Part shown: piece after piece, positions 25,392 through 35,175 of the stretch
Position numbering within the stretch: the stretch's first letter is position 1
How the letters are laid out: each line of letters begins with the position of its first letter
Assembly: GCA_944323475.1 (NCBI GenBank)
Contig: CALUSQ010000003.1
Coordinates: 1 to 64,000, forward strand
From: Candidatus Gastranaerophilales bacterium
Lineage (GTDB): Bacteria; Cyanobacteriota; Vampirovibrionia; Gastranaerophilales; Gastranaerophilaceae
Length of the DNA: 64,000 bases
Reading direction: 5' to 3'
Notes under the pieces: model-generated
Databases searched by the model: none
Seen by the model: the letters and a program-made list of their open reading frames with translations, nothing else
What the model was told of the DNA's origin: nothing
Made by a program: the position numbers and the translations under genes

Positions 25392-26729
25392 TTGGTTGAG
25401 AAGCTAAAAATAATAGGAGGCAATTCGCTTCACGGTGAAGTTTCCATAAGCGGCGCAAAAAATGCGGTACTTAAGCTTATGGCAGCAGCAATACTAGCAA
25501 AAGGCGAAACAACCATTCACAATGTACCAGAACTCACTGACGTGAACATAATGCTCCGTGTAATAGAAGGTTTGGGTGTAAAAACAATTTATGATAAAAC
25601 AAAAAAAGCTGTCACTATTGATGCTACAGATATAACAAGTATAACTGCAAAATATGAACTTGTTAGCAAAATGAGAGCTTCATTTATCGTCTTAGGTGCT
25701 TTGGTATCCAGATGCAAAGAAGCTATCGTAGCACTCCCAGGCGGCTGTGCAATTGGAGAAAGACGTGTAGACTTTCACATAAAAGGTTTAGAAGCACTTG
25801 GTGCTGATATAAAAATTGAAAACGGTTATGTCCATGCAAAAGCCTCAAAACTAGTAGGTACAGACATATATCTTGATATTCCTTCAGTAGGTGCAACTGA
25901 AAATCTCATGCTTGCAGCAATCCTCGCAGAAGGTGCAACAAGAATTCAAAATGCAGCGCAAGAACCCGAAATTGTTGACTTAGCAAACTTTCTCAACGCA
26001 ATGGGCGCAGATGTTTCCGGAGCCGGAACATCTGAGATTGTCATTAATGGCGTAAAACAAGAGGACCTTCACCCGATTGAGTATACAACTATACCAGATA
26101 GAATCGAAGCTGGAACATACATGGCTGCAATTATTGCTACCCAAGGTAAAGGTATCATAAAAAACATTTTGCCATCGCATTTAACTTTTTATAATTCAAA
26201 GTTAATAAAAATGGGGGCAAACATAAAATTAATTGAGCCCACAATCATTGAAGTAAGTTGCAATCAAAGATTAAACTCAGTTAATATAGTAACTCAGCCT
26301 TATCCTGGATTTCCTACTGATCTACAGGCACTTGCTATGGCTATGCTAACAACTGCTGACGGTGTTAGCATAATTACTGAAAGTCTTTACGAAAACAGAT
26401 TTATGCAAGTTCCTGAATTAAGAAGAATGGGCGCAGATATCCATCAAGAAAGAAATCATGCATTGGTAAGGGGAGTTCCTTCATTAGCCGGTGCTAATGT
26501 CAAAGCTAGTGATCTTAGAGCTGGTGCATCTCTCATTGTTGCTGCACTAATGGCTGAAGGTCAAAGTGAAATTGAAGCCTTACATCATATTGACAGAGGT
26601 TATGAACTTTTTGAAACAAAATTTGCCAATTTAGGAGCAAACATAGTAAGATACAATGATGAGATTGAAAATTCAATCTCTAATATTGAAAATAAAATTG
26701 AAAAAGGGAATTTAAATGCCTCAATTTAA
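25392..26729 (+). CDS. murA: UDP-N-acetylglucosamine 1-carboxyvinyltransferase
   Basis: First committed step of peptidoglycan synthesis. 445 residues with the EPSP-synthase-like repeats. ISGAKNAVLKLMAAAIL is the N-terminal substrate loop. The catalytic loop LPGGCAIGERRVD keeps the reactive Cys (119), so fosfomycin sensitivity is expected at the target. GFPTDLQALAMAM and NRFMQVPELRRMGADI are also present. The start is TTG, preceded by GGGAG about eight bases upstream; a perfect TATAAT lies at 25354-25359 without a good -35. The 3' end overlaps the next gene by 14 bases. Confidence 0.96.
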   Translation: MVEKLKIIGGNSLHGEVSISGAKNAVLKLMAAAILAKGETTIHNVPELTDVNIMLRVIEGLGVKTIYDKTKKAVTIDATDITSITAKYELVSKMRASFIVLGALVSRCKEAIVALPGGCAIGERRVDFHIKGLEALGADIKIENGYVHAKASKLVGTDIYLDIPSVGATENLMLAAILAEGATRIQNAAQEPEIVDLANFLNAMGADVSGAGTSEIVINGVKQEDLHPIEYTTIPDRIEAGTYMAAIIATQGKGIIKNILPSHLTFYNSKLIKMGANIKLIEPTIIEVSCNQRLNSVNIVTQPYPGFPTDLQALAMAMLTTADGVSIITESLYENRFMQVPELRRMGADIHQERNHALVRGVPSLAGANVKASDLRAGASLIVAALMAEGQSEIEALHHIDRGYELFETKFANLGANIVRYNDEIENSISNIENKIEKGNLNASI

Positions 26730-27045
26730 AAGATGGTACGATCACGATCCGGTTTTAATGGAAGTAGTTGAACTTTTACGCAACTACCAAGATGAGCTGA
26801 GAGCACAAGCAGAAATTTTCCTTGCCAAAATTGAAGAAAAAGTTTCAAAAGAAACAATAGATAAATTTTATGAAATGGTAAAACCAATAAACGGAAATCG
26901 TTGGTACGATAAAGACCCTGTTATCTCAAAAACAGTTGAATTATTGAGAGTTGTTCCTCCGGAAATTCAAAAAGCAGCTGCCGAAAATTTTATCAAAACG
27001 CTTGAAGATATTGGTGTAGACAGAAAACCTGAACAAACAAAATAA
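26716..27045 (+). CDS. Small protein of two RWYD-type repeats
   Basis: 109 residues made of an internal duplication: KRWYDHDPVLMEVVELLR (about 5-22) and NRWYDKDPVISKTVELLR (about 61-78). Each repeat is followed by a helix ending in FLAKIEE or FIKTLED. No signal peptide or membrane helix. It overlaps the murA end by 14 bases and is almost certainly co-translated with it. Function unknown; the coupling suggests a link to murA or to growth. Its stop is 13 bases from the convergent punA end. Confidence 0.75.
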   Translation: MPQFKRWYDHDPVLMEVVELLRNYQDELRAQAEIFLAKIEEKVSKETIDKFYEMVKPINGNRWYDKDPVISKTVELLRVVPPEIQKAAAENFIKTLEDIGVDRKPEQTK

Positions 27046-27057
27046 GTTTTTATTAAT

Positions 27058-27858
27058 TTATAATTCCTCAATCACTGCCATCAATAATTTCATAAATGAA
27101 TCTTTGGTTTTTGCTGCAGTTTCAACAACTTCAGCATGTGAAAGTCTTGATGGATGTACCCCCGCAGCAGAATTTGTGATACAACTAATACCAAGCACTT
27201 TCATAGAACAATAATTCGCCACCAAGGCTTCTGGTACAGTTGACATACCAACAGCATCTGCCCCCATAATCCTTAACATGTTTATTTCAGCAGGTGTTTC
27301 ATAACTTGGACCACTCATTGCAGCATAGACCCCTTTTCTGACCGTAATACCAAGTTCTTTGCCTTTTTTCTGTGTAAAATCTACCAGTGCATGATTATAT
27401 ACCTCACTCATATCAGGAAATCTGTCACCAAGGGTAGAATCATTTTCACCAATTAAAGGATTAATACCCATAAGATTAATATGATCAGATATTACCATCA
27501 AATCACCTGCATTATATTCTTTGTTAACACTACCTGCAGCATTTGTTATTATCAGAGTTTTTACACCCAATTTTTTCATTACTTTTATCGGATAAACTAT
27601 GCGACTGATATGATACCCTTCATAATAATGATATCTGCCTTGCATTATTACGGCTTTTTTACCAAAGACTTCCCCAAAAACCAGCTGTCCCTTATGCCCG
27701 GCAACAGTAGAAGTTTCAAATCCTGGTATATCTTGATATTTTATTCTTATACCTTCTAAATTATCTGCAAAATCACCAAGACCAGAACCCAATATAATAC
27801 CAAGTTCCGGTTTAAAACTTTTTATTTTATTTTGAATATATTCGATAGTCTCTTTCAT
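27058..27858 (-). CDS. punA: Purine-nucleoside phosphorylase
   Basis: 266 residues, trimeric type. ELGIILGSGLGDFAD, VAGHKGQLVFG, MQGRYHYYEGY and TNAAGSVNKEYNAGDLMVISDHIN are the phosphate- and nucleoside-binding motifs. MSGPSYETPAEINMLRIMGADAVGMSTVPE is the purine site. It cleaves guanosine and inosine phosphorolytically. It starts five bases after the kor gamma subunit and seems to be the last gene of the kor operon. Confidence 0.94.
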   Translation of the reverse strand: MKETIEYIQNKIKSFKPELGIILGSGLGDFADNLEGIRIKYQDIPGFETSTVAGHKGQLVFGEVFGKKAVIMQGRYHYYEGYHISRIVYPIKVMKKLGVKTLIITNAAGSVNKEYNAGDLMVISDHINLMGINPLIGENDSTLGDRFPDMSEVYNHALVDFTQKKGKELGITVRKGVYAAMSGPSYETPAEINMLRIMGADAVGMSTVPEALVANYCSMKVLGISCITNSAAGVHPSRLSHAEVVETAAKTKDSFMKLLMAVIEEL

Positions 27859-27863
27859 AATTT

Positions 27864-28430
27864 TTACACTACTACTGCTTGGTTTCTAATTAATTCTGCA
27901 CCAAAATTTAGTGATTCTATATTATTTGGCAAAAGTGCTGCTTTTTTCGCTGAAACAGTTTTTGACATCTCTTTCATAGATTCAATAACTGACTCAAGCT
28001 TTAATGCACTTGTTTTTTCAATAAAAGCACCCAGTGCCATAACATTTATAAAAGCAGGCTGCAAAAGTTTTTGAGCCAAATCATTTAAAGGTAATTTAAT
28101 ATAACTTATATCATTTCTTGTAGTTGGAATATGAGAAAGAGATGAATTCAAAATCATAAATCCACCTTTTTTTACCTTATTTTCAAATTTCTTTTGAGAA
28201 GCATCATTCAATGCTATAACAACATCTACAGTATCAACAACAGGAGAAGGAATTTCTTTGTCTGAAATATTCACACAACAATTCACTGCACCGCCTCTCA
28301 TCTCAGCACCGTAAGAAGGGAACCAAGTTGTATGTTTGCCTTCTACCACTGCTGCATGACAAAGAAGAATACCTGCAAAAAGTGCTCCTTGACCGCCAAA
28401 TCCTGAAATTATTACACTAACATCTTTCAT
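27864..28430 (-). CDS. korC: 2-oxoacid:ferredoxin oxidoreductase, gamma subunit
   Basis: 188 residues. ISGFGGQGALFAGILLCHAA is the gamma-domain glycine loop and WFPSYGAEMRGGAVNC its second motif. This is the fourth subunit of a 2-oxoacid:ferredoxin oxidoreductase (order delta, alpha, beta, gamma). Three bases separate it from the beta gene. Confidence 0.92.
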   Translation of the reverse strand: MKDVSVIISGFGGQGALFAGILLCHAAVVEGKHTTWFPSYGAEMRGGAVNCCVNISDKEIPSPVVDTVDVVIALNDASQKKFENKVKKGGFMILNSSLSHIPTTRNDISYIKLPLNDLAQKLLQPAFINVMALGAFIEKTSALKLESVIESMKEMSKTVSAKKAALLPNNIESLNFGAELIRNQAVVV

Positions 28431-28432
28431 TT

Positions 28433-29194
28433 TTACACCTTCTCTTGAACAGTTACATCCTTAAATACACCCAAACAATGAATTTTTTCAGTAACTTCTT
28501 CAATATGTTTAACAGATTCCACAGGAGTCATATGCCAGTTTGTCGGACATGCAGCCAAAACTTCAACAAACCCAAAACCCAAACCATTAAGTTGTGCTTC
28601 AAAAGCTTTTTTTATAGCAGCCTTTGCCTGTCTGATATTTTTTGAATCTGTGATTGCAACTCTTGCACAATATGCTGTACCATCACATTTTGCTACAATT
28701 TCAGCAGCATGGAGAGGATAACCTGTTAATTCTGCTTTTCTTCCTTTGGGAGTAGTTGTAGTAACTTGACCAACCAAAGTTGTTGCACTGGCTTGACCAC
28801 CTGTCATACCAAAATTCGTATTATTAATCATTATCATACTAATATGCTCACCACGACAAGCAGTATGAATAGTCTCATTAAAACCTATCGTCGCAGCATC
28901 ACCATCACCTTGATATGTAAATACAAATTTGTCAGGCTTACATCTTTTTACACCGGTAGCAACACAAGGCGAACGTCCATGAGAAGCACCTGCAACATCC
29001 AAGTTAAAAAACTTTTCTAAAAATATTGAACAACCAACAGAAGAAATAGCTATAGTATCTTTTTGCAGATTAAATTCATCAATTAATTCAGCAATGATTT
29101 TTAAAACAACACCATGTCCGCAGCCCGGACAAAAAGTAAAATGTCCATCCTTCAAAAGTGATTCGGGTCTTTTGTATACCAGTGTTTCTGCCAT
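28433..29194 (-). CDS. korB: 2-oxoacid:ferredoxin oxidoreductase, beta subunit (TPP-binding)
   Basis: 253 residues. FCPGCGHG begins the subunit, and GDGDAATIGFNETIHTA...NNTNFGMTGGQAS is the thiamin-diphosphate/Mg loop. Further Cys are at SSVGCSIF. The subunit carries thiamin diphosphate, where the 2-oxoacid is decarboxylated, giving acyl-CoA and reduced ferredoxin. The start overlaps the alpha-subunit stop. Confidence 0.93.
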   Translation of the reverse strand: MAETLVYKRPESLLKDGHFTFCPGCGHGVVLKIIAELIDEFNLQKDTIAISSVGCSIFLEKFFNLDVAGASHGRSPCVATGVKRCKPDKFVFTYQGDGDAATIGFNETIHTACRGEHISMIMINNTNFGMTGGQASATTLVGQVTTTTPKGRKAELTGYPLHAAEIVAKCDGTAYCARVAITDSKNIRQAKAAIKKAFEAQLNGLGFGFVEVLAACPTNWHMTPVESVKHIEEVTEKIHCLGVFKDVTVQEKV

Positions 29195-30273
29195 TATTTA
29201 ACCCCAACTTTCGTTTTATTTATAGCTGCATAAAGTTCTTTAACTTTTTCAAAAATCATATCAGGGGTGAGCATTCCTCCACCGCTTCTGCCATAGAACT
29301 CTACAGGACAAGCTCCAAATACAGAAGAACGAACGTCCAACAACATCTGACCTTGATTCAATTCCAAATCCAAAACCATATCAGCATTTTTTGCAACATC
29401 GTTTAATTGCTTTTCAGGGAACGGAAATAATGTTACAGGTCTAAAAAGTCCTACTTTCATTCCTTCCCCTCTAGCTTTTAGAACAGCGGATTTAGCAATC
29501 CTGCCTACAGTACCGAATGCGGTTAAGACAAGTTTTGCATCCTCTAGCATAAAACCTTCATATGTTGTTTCTTCTTTTTTTATTTTCTCATATTTTTCAA
29601 AAATTCTATTTGAAAGTTGCTCTAACTCACCTTCCGGCATATGAAGAGAAACTATATTTCTTGCAGGTCTATTATCAGCACCATTCAATGCCCAAGTGCT
29701 AACATCAGGATCTTTGTACGGGTATTCGCCAAAATCAGCAGGCTCCATCATTTGCCCTAACAAACCATCTGCCAGCAACATAACAGGATTACGATATTTC
29801 AAAGATAGATAAAAAGCTCTGTACGTCAAATCAATAGCTTCTTGTACAGTAGAAGGAGAAAGAACAATTGTTTTGTAATCTCCGTTCCCACCGCCTTTTA
29901 CGGCTTGAAAATAATCACCTTGAGCCGGCGCAATATTACCTAACCCGGGGCCACCTCTCATTACACTAACAATAACACCAGGCACCTCTGCACAACACAT
30001 TGCGGAAATAGCCTCCTGCATCAATGCAATACCACATGAAGAGGAAGAAGTCATAGCCTTTGTACCTGTAGTACCTGCACCTATAACCATATTTATTGAT
30101 GCAAGTTCACTTTCTGCAGTAATAAAGTTCCTTCCCATTTCAGGAAGATGAGCTCCCATATACTCTCCTATTTCACTTTGAGGAGTAATAGGATACCCAA
30201 AATAGCACTGGCAACCTGCATTTATGGCAGCTTGTGCAATCGCTTCATTACCTTTTACCAAAACTTTTGCCAC
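29194..30273 (-). CDS. korA: 2-oxoacid:ferredoxin oxidoreductase, alpha subunit
   Basis: 359 residues. GNEAIAQAAINAGCQCYFGYPITPQSEI is the family opening. ESELASINMVIGAGTTGTKAMTSSSSCGIALMQEAI follows, then MRGGPGLGNIAPAQGDYFQAVKGGGNGD. Substrate choice (2-oxoglutarate, branched-chain 2-oxoacids, pyruvate) cannot be read from sequence alone; proteins of this size and organisation are often labelled VorB. It makes reduced ferredoxin under anaerobic conditions. Confidence 0.92.
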   Translation of the reverse strand: MAKVLVKGNEAIAQAAINAGCQCYFGYPITPQSEIGEYMGAHLPEMGRNFITAESELASINMVIGAGTTGTKAMTSSSSCGIALMQEAISAMCCAEVPGVIVSVMRGGPGLGNIAPAQGDYFQAVKGGGNGDYKTIVLSPSTVQEAIDLTYRAFYLSLKYRNPVMLLADGLLGQMMEPADFGEYPYKDPDVSTWALNGADNRPARNIVSLHMPEGELEQLSNRIFEKYEKIKKEETTYEGFMLEDAKLVLTAFGTVGRIAKSAVLKARGEGMKVGLFRPVTLFPFPEKQLNDVAKNADMVLDLELNQGQMLLDVRSSVFGACPVEFYGRSGGGMLTPDMIFEKVKELYAAINKTKVGVK

Positions 30274-30482
30274 TATCTGTAAACCTCTTTTATCGCAACA
30301 TCAGGACAGTTTAATGCACACATTGCACAGCCTATACATTCGTTTTTTTCATCAACAAATTCAGCCGGAAAATATCCATGTGTATTTTGTTGATTACTTT
30401 TTCTCAAAAGTTTTTTAGGACATGCAGCCACACAAAGATAACATCCCTTACACACATCTTTATCTATTACAATCCTGCCCAT
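30273..30482 (-). CDS. korD: 2-oxoacid:ferredoxin oxidoreductase, delta (ferredoxin) subunit
   Basis: 69 residues with two 4Fe-4S motifs, CKGCYLCVAACP and CIGCAMCALNCP. It passes electrons from the TPP site to ferredoxin. First gene of a tightly packed operon korD-korA-korB-korC-punA, each gene overlapping or within five bases of the next. A likely promoter is at 30520-30547. Confidence 0.94.
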   Translation of the reverse strand: MGRIVIDKDVCKGCYLCVAACPKKLLRKSNQQNTHGYFPAEFVDEKNECIGCAMCALNCPDVAIKEVYR

Positions 30483-30519
30483 TAAATTAAACGTCCAATA
30501 CTATTTATCTTCTTTCTCA

Positions 30520-30547
30520 ATTGTACCACTTAGCCAAGAAAACACAA
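30520..30547 (-). promoter_or_regulatory. Possible sigma-70 promoter of the kor operon
   Basis: On the minus strand TTGTGT (30542-30547), 16 bases, TACAAT (30520-30525), about 38 bases before the korD start codon. The -10 matches five of six positions; the -35 keeps only TTG. Confidence 0.4.
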
Positions 30548-30572
30548 GGCAATTTCTTAACAATATAACAAA

Positions 30573-33119
30573 CTATTTCACTGGTTTGGTTTGAGAATAC
30601 AAGGGTGACATTATCTTGTCAAAAGTTTCTTTGTAAAAATCAGTATTTATGTTTAATTTATTTCCAAGCTCAAGAAGTAACAGAACAAATTTTCTGTCAT
30701 ATTCGTCTTTGAGTTCATCTATATTTGAAACCACTTCTTCTAAAATTTCATGTATTTTGTTGAAATAAGTATTTTGTGATTCAGAAGTATCTATCCTCAA
30801 CTCAAGCAGTTCAACATATTTGAATAAATTCAAAACAGTTTCTATTCTGTGAATCTCAGGATTTTTTGCGAGTGCATACATCGCATCATTAATTTTTTCC
30901 GTAAATATTTTGTTTGCTAGCTTTTTATCAAGTTTGATATCAAGCATTTTAGCTTCATTGTTAATATCAATAGCTTCTTGCAAATCATGTTCATTAATCA
31001 TACTATCAGCATTTTCAAACTGTTTGCTAAATTCTAAACCTAACACATATCTCGCTGCAATTTTAAATTCATCAGGAGGCGTTAAACCTAGATTTTTGAA
31101 GTGGAAAATAGATGCTTTGCCATCTTCATAAATATCTTTGTACAATCCGGAGAATTTACTTGTTTTACCTTGAATCATAACATTCAAGATTTTTCTTCTC
31201 TCTTCAATAAAGATATCTTTAAGTGTGTAATACTCTATACCAAAGTTTTTATCCAGACTTCTGATTATCTCTGTTAAAGGATAATTAACAAATGTAGAAG
31301 TTAGATTTTTTTGAATATCATTAAACTCTTCGGCAGTTGAATATTCTTTAATTGCACAATGAAAATCACCGCCGGAATACTTCAACAATGCAAAAATTAA
31401 ATCGTATTTTTCAAGAGTAATAAGTGATTTTATTTGCACACGACCTATATAAAGACTGTTCTTACCTTTTGAAACAGTTTTATAGTTCAATCGTTTTATA
31501 TCATAGCAATAAAGCCTTGTTTCATCTTCCACATCTTCATAGAGAGAAACAATCGCCCATAGACTGGCTATTTGCTTAATAGTAACAACAGAAGGTTTGA
31601 CAAACTTTTTGTAGATATCAGCACCCGTACCAAACTCTTTGATATTGCTGTTTGCTTTAGAAAGTATATTAACAAACTCTGTTTCAAAATCCTCATCAGT
31701 AAAATTTGCTGCTAACTGCATAGCACGTGCTGCATATTTCATAATCTGAGTAGTCTCAATACCTGAAATATCCGCAAAAAACCAACCGCAGCTTGTATAC
31801 ATAAGCATAGCTTGTCTTTGCATTTCCAACAGCTTCATAGCAGCTACTTTGTCCTGATCATTACATTCAGGCTTCAAATTATTTCTAAAAAAGTTTTTGA
31901 TTGAAAGTTCACTTCTGTCCAAAATTACATTAATATAATCATTACGAACATCCCAAGGATTTTTTGTAAAAAACTTTTTACCTTGTTTTTCGTAAAGAGC
32001 AATCAACTTGTCTCGAAGATAATCAAGCGCATCTCTTAAAGGTTTACGCCATTTTTGATTCCAGCTTGGCTGTCCGCCTGTAGAACAACCACAATCTTCT
32101 TTCCATCTGCCTACGCCATGGAAACAACTCCAAGATGAAGCTTGTTTTATATCAACTTCATCTTTAACACCGTATTTATCAAGGTATTCTGCATAGTTTG
32201 TAAGAGTGAAGCCGGAATCTTTTGCTTTCACACGCAAAACATAAGCAAGAGCCATATCACCAAATTTTGTATGATGTCCATAGCTTTCACCATCAGTACC
32301 TATATTAACAAGTTGAGGATAATCTCTTACATCAGAAAGACCCTCTTTTAAACGATTAACAAACTTGTTGCCATCTTGAAGAATATTGTCAAAAGCAACA
32401 GATTTTGAAATTGCTCCATCATAAAAGAACAAATCAATATATTTTTTAGGATTTTTTTTAATAAAATATCTGTATGGTTTTGCAGGGTCAATATTTCCCC
32501 AACCTGCATCAGTCCATTCTTTTGCTCCTAATTTTCTGTAGCTTTGAGCTTGATATGGAGACAAAATAGTAAATTTAATACCGTTATCAGCAAGCACCTC
32601 CAGAGTTTCGTCATCAACAGCTGTTTCAGCAAGCCACATACCTTCAGGCATTCTGCCAAACCTGTATTCAAAATCTCTTATACCCCATCTGACTTGAGTT
32701 TCTTTGTCCTGTCTGTTAGCCAAAGGCATAATCATATGATTGTAAACCTGTGCAATAGCATTGCCATGGCCTGAAAATCTTACACGACTGACAATATCTG
32801 CTCTAACAACTCTTTCATAAGTCTTTGGTGCGTGAGTTTCCATCCAAGATAATAAAGTCGGACCAAAATTATAACTCATAAGAGAATAGTTATTTACAAT
32901 ATCAAGAACTTTGTTATTAGAATCTACAATTCTTGATGCTGAGTTTGGGTTGTAACACTCTAAGTTAACTCTTTCGTTCCAATCATGAAATGGCAAAGCG
33001 CTATCTTGTAACTCAATTGCTTCCAACCAAGGATTCTCTCTTGGAGGCTGATAAAAATGCCCGTGAATTGTAAGATAATTTTTCTTTTTATCGTTTTTAT
33101 CAGTTTTATTTTCCGCCAT
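30573..33119 (-). CDS. GH57-type glycoside hydrolase with DUF3536
   Basis: About 848 residues from MAENKTDKND. The ATG at 33119 has GGAG 11 bases upstream and fits better than the GTG at 33152, which has none. The N-terminal GH57 barrel has YLTIHGHFYQPPRENPWLE. MPEGMWLAETAVDDETLEVL holds a Glu at the nucleophile position, and NIGTDGESYGHH is the motif with the conserved Asp. The C-terminal ~450 residues match the DUF3536-type extension, with Cys-rich GCSTGGQPSWNQKWRKPLRDAL. The family acts on alpha-glucans; the exact reaction is not known. A second GH57 enzyme is at 42633-44354. Confidence 0.85.
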   Translation of the reverse strand: MAENKTDKNDKKKNYLTIHGHFYQPPRENPWLEAIELQDSALPFHDWNERVNLECYNPNSASRIVDSNNKVLDIVNNYSLMSYNFGPTLLSWMETHAPKTYERVVRADIVSRVRFSGHGNAIAQVYNHMIMPLANRQDKETQVRWGIRDFEYRFGRMPEGMWLAETAVDDETLEVLADNGIKFTILSPYQAQSYRKLGAKEWTDAGWGNIDPAKPYRYFIKKNPKKYIDLFFYDGAISKSVAFDNILQDGNKFVNRLKEGLSDVRDYPQLVNIGTDGESYGHHTKFGDMALAYVLRVKAKDSGFTLTNYAEYLDKYGVKDEVDIKQASSWSCFHGVGRWKEDCGCSTGGQPSWNQKWRKPLRDALDYLRDKLIALYEKQGKKFFTKNPWDVRNDYINVILDRSELSIKNFFRNNLKPECNDQDKVAAMKLLEMQRQAMLMYTSCGWFFADISGIETTQIMKYAARAMQLAANFTDEDFETEFVNILSKANSNIKEFGTGADIYKKFVKPSVVTIKQIASLWAIVSLYEDVEDETRLYCYDIKRLNYKTVSKGKNSLYIGRVQIKSLITLEKYDLIFALLKYSGGDFHCAIKEYSTAEEFNDIQKNLTSTFVNYPLTEIIRSLDKNFGIEYYTLKDIFIEERRKILNVMIQGKTSKFSGLYKDIYEDGKASIFHFKNLGLTPPDEFKIAARYVLGLEFSKQFENADSMINEHDLQEAIDINNEAKMLDIKLDKKLANKIFTEKINDAMYALAKNPEIHRIETVLNLFKYVELLELRIDTSESQNTYFNKIHEILEEVVSNIDELKDEYDRKFVLLLLELGNKLNINTDFYKETFDKIMSPLYSQTKPVK

Positions 33120-33217
33120 ATAGAATGTAACTCCGCAACTTTTCGTAACCACCTGAACATTACTATTATATACTTATTTTTATTTTAGTCACAGGATTTA
33201 TATCTTAGTAATATTAT

Positions 33218-33781
33218 TTATGCTTTTTTAGATTTGTCTTTACTGTTTTTTGAAATAATAACAAGTTTTTCTACATCCACCCATGCATCTGTCAATGCAT
33301 CAGAAAAAACTTTGCCATAAACTTCTATAATATCTCCTGAATCAAGATCAATAAATTTTTCAGCATAATCACGTTTTATAAATATTTTCATTTCAGAAAG
33401 AGGTATTGTATGATCTGTCACATCATCTCTTTTAATCAAAAAAGAAATATATTTTTGTGAATCTCTAAATGCAGGTTTGTAATCAAGTCCCAAAGTAGAG
33501 AATTTATCAAAAGAAGCTCTAAATTTCACTTGTTTACCTAAATAAGCTGAAGGATTTGCAACTACAGCAAGAGGTTTTACAACTAAAAAATTATTTTCAT
33601 TTACAACAGGGTTTTTAGCCGCTTCTTTGACAGCAGATTTTACTGCTGCATTATATTCCACAGGTTTTGTAACAGACGGTGCCGCACTCAAAGAAGTTCT
33701 TTGTGCAAAAGAAACCAAACTGCCTGTCAAAACCAGTGCTGTAATTATAGTTGCTAATATAGTATTTTTTATATTTTTCAT
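33218..33781 (-). CDS. Exported protein, OB-fold-like C-terminal domain
   Basis: 187 residues from MKNIKNTIL; AAGGTG lies eight bases upstream, favouring this ATG over one nine codons earlier. A signal peptide ends near VSFA. After a low-complexity Ala/Val linker, residues about 75-175 read VVANPSAYLGKQVKFRASFDKFS ... DLDSGDIIEVYGKVFSDALTDAWVDVEKLVI. That strand pattern is typical of bacterial OB-fold (tRNA_anti-like/DUF4131-like) secreted domains. No neighbour is clearly co-transcribed. Function unknown. Confidence 0.6.
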   Translation of the reverse strand: MKNIKNTILATIITALVLTGSLVSFAQRTSLSAAPSVTKPVEYNAAVKSAVKEAAKNPVVNENNFLVVKPLAVVANPSAYLGKQVKFRASFDKFSTLGLDYKPAFRDSQKYISFLIKRDDVTDHTIPLSEMKIFIKRDYAEKFIDLDSGDIIEVYGKVFSDALTDAWVDVEKLVIISKNSKDKSKKA

Positions 33782-33852
33782 TGTGTTCACCTTATTTCTA
33801 TATGTCAATTTGACTATTCAATTCTATCATACATCCGAAAAATAGTAAGCTA

Positions 33853-35175
33853 TTAATTAATACTATCCGGCTTGCCAATTCTCAAGGTTGTTGAAAAAAC
33901 AAATAAAAATACAGGTAAAATTTGAAGAATAATTCTATCCATCGAATTTTCAACCAGCCAATTTATATCATGCGGAGCTAATACATAAACAGCAACATAT
34001 CCTAAAACCATTAACACAAATATGATAGAAGAAAGCAACAATGCTGATTTGATTTTTTCTCTGAATTTAAAGCCTTTAACACAAAGTAAAATCAAAGCTA
34101 AAAATAAAACAAATTTGCTAAATAACAGCTCAAAAAATGTTTGAAAAATAACAACATATCTTTGTAAATCAAAAGCAAAAGTATATGATTTTATTTCATT
34201 AAATCCATATAACAAATCATTTGGTGCTCCTGTGTATTTTTTATAAAGAAAAGCACAAACAAAAACCAAAATTGCAAAAATAGTAGTAAAAATTGATTTT
34301 TTAATATCTTTTATTTTAATAAACCAGCCTAAAAGTACTACAACATATATGGCAAAAAACATCAGTCCCTCATTTTTTACCCAAACACTCAAACCAGCAA
34401 GCAAAAGTCCAAGAAATAGTGTATTGAGTCTTTTGTTTTTAAAATAGAAAAACAAACAAACAATTGCACACAGAAAAAACATCGCCAAAGGGACATCAGC
34501 ACATTGTGCAGCACCGTTAACAAGAAATATATCTGAAATCATAAATACTATACATACAACATTGGCAACCTTTTCGCTTTTAAAATAACTTACCGCCTGA
34601 TACAAAAGATATACCAAACCAAAAGTAAACAAAAGCCCAAAAATCATATTCATTCCATAACTTTGGTGCCCGCTATATTGCCACAATCTTGCAAAAGATG
34701 ATGGTATAAAAAGAGGATAATCACAATGAGACATAAAATGAGGAAGAGAAAAAACATTCTTCCATAAAGGACTATTTAAATATAGAAATTCAGCTTTTAG
34801 ATTCCATATACGGAATCCATCCCAGCTTCCCATCGGGTTATTAATAAAATATTTTAAAAATATCATTAATGCGTAAACATTAACTAAATAAAACCAATTG
34901 CTCAGTTTTTTAAATTTATGTTTTGACAAATCCGGACGCTCTTGGTTGTAATAAACTAATGCCAAGATTAACAATATAATCAGCTCAAACCATTGGAATT
35001 GTCTAAAATTATAAACATTTAAATATTGGTAAAAAAAGTAAAAAACTGATGTCATTGCAAACCCCAAAGGTATTGCAAAAAGTATTCTAAACCTCAATTC
35101 TAACTCTCTATCAATAACAGATACAGCAAAATATCCGTTAAAAAAAGTTATAAAAAATGCTAAAAATGCACCCAT
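33853..35175 (-). CDS. GT-C-type polytopic membrane glycosyltransferase
   Basis: 440 residues with about ten or more membrane helices. Early loops carry SWDGFRIWNLKAEFLYLNSP and HCDYPLFIPSSFARLWQ, the Asp-containing extracytoplasmic loop style of GT-C enzymes (ArnT/PMT/ALG10-type), which use lipid-linked sugars. AAQCADVPLAMFF, then WVKNEGLMFFAIY, follow the GT39/GT83 pattern seen elsewhere. The donor and acceptor are unknown; a cell-surface glycan is plausible. Its start overlaps the preceding gene's stop by one base. Confidence 0.7.
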   Translation of the reverse strand: MGAFLAFFITFFNGYFAVSVIDRELELRFRILFAIPLGFAMTSVFYFFYQYLNVYNFRQFQWFELIILLILALVYYNQERPDLSKHKFKKLSNWFYLVNVYALMIFLKYFINNPMGSWDGFRIWNLKAEFLYLNSPLWKNVFSLPHFMSHCDYPLFIPSSFARLWQYSGHQSYGMNMIFGLLFTFGLVYLLYQAVSYFKSEKVANVVCIVFMISDIFLVNGAAQCADVPLAMFFLCAIVCLFFYFKNKRLNTLFLGLLLAGLSVWVKNEGLMFFAIYVVVLLGWFIKIKDIKKSIFTTIFAILVFVCAFLYKKYTGAPNDLLYGFNEIKSYTFAFDLQRYVVIFQTFFELLFSKFVLFLALILLCVKGFKFREKIKSALLLSSIIFVLMVLGYVAVYVLAPHDINWLVENSMDRIILQILPVFLFVFSTTLRIGKPDSIN

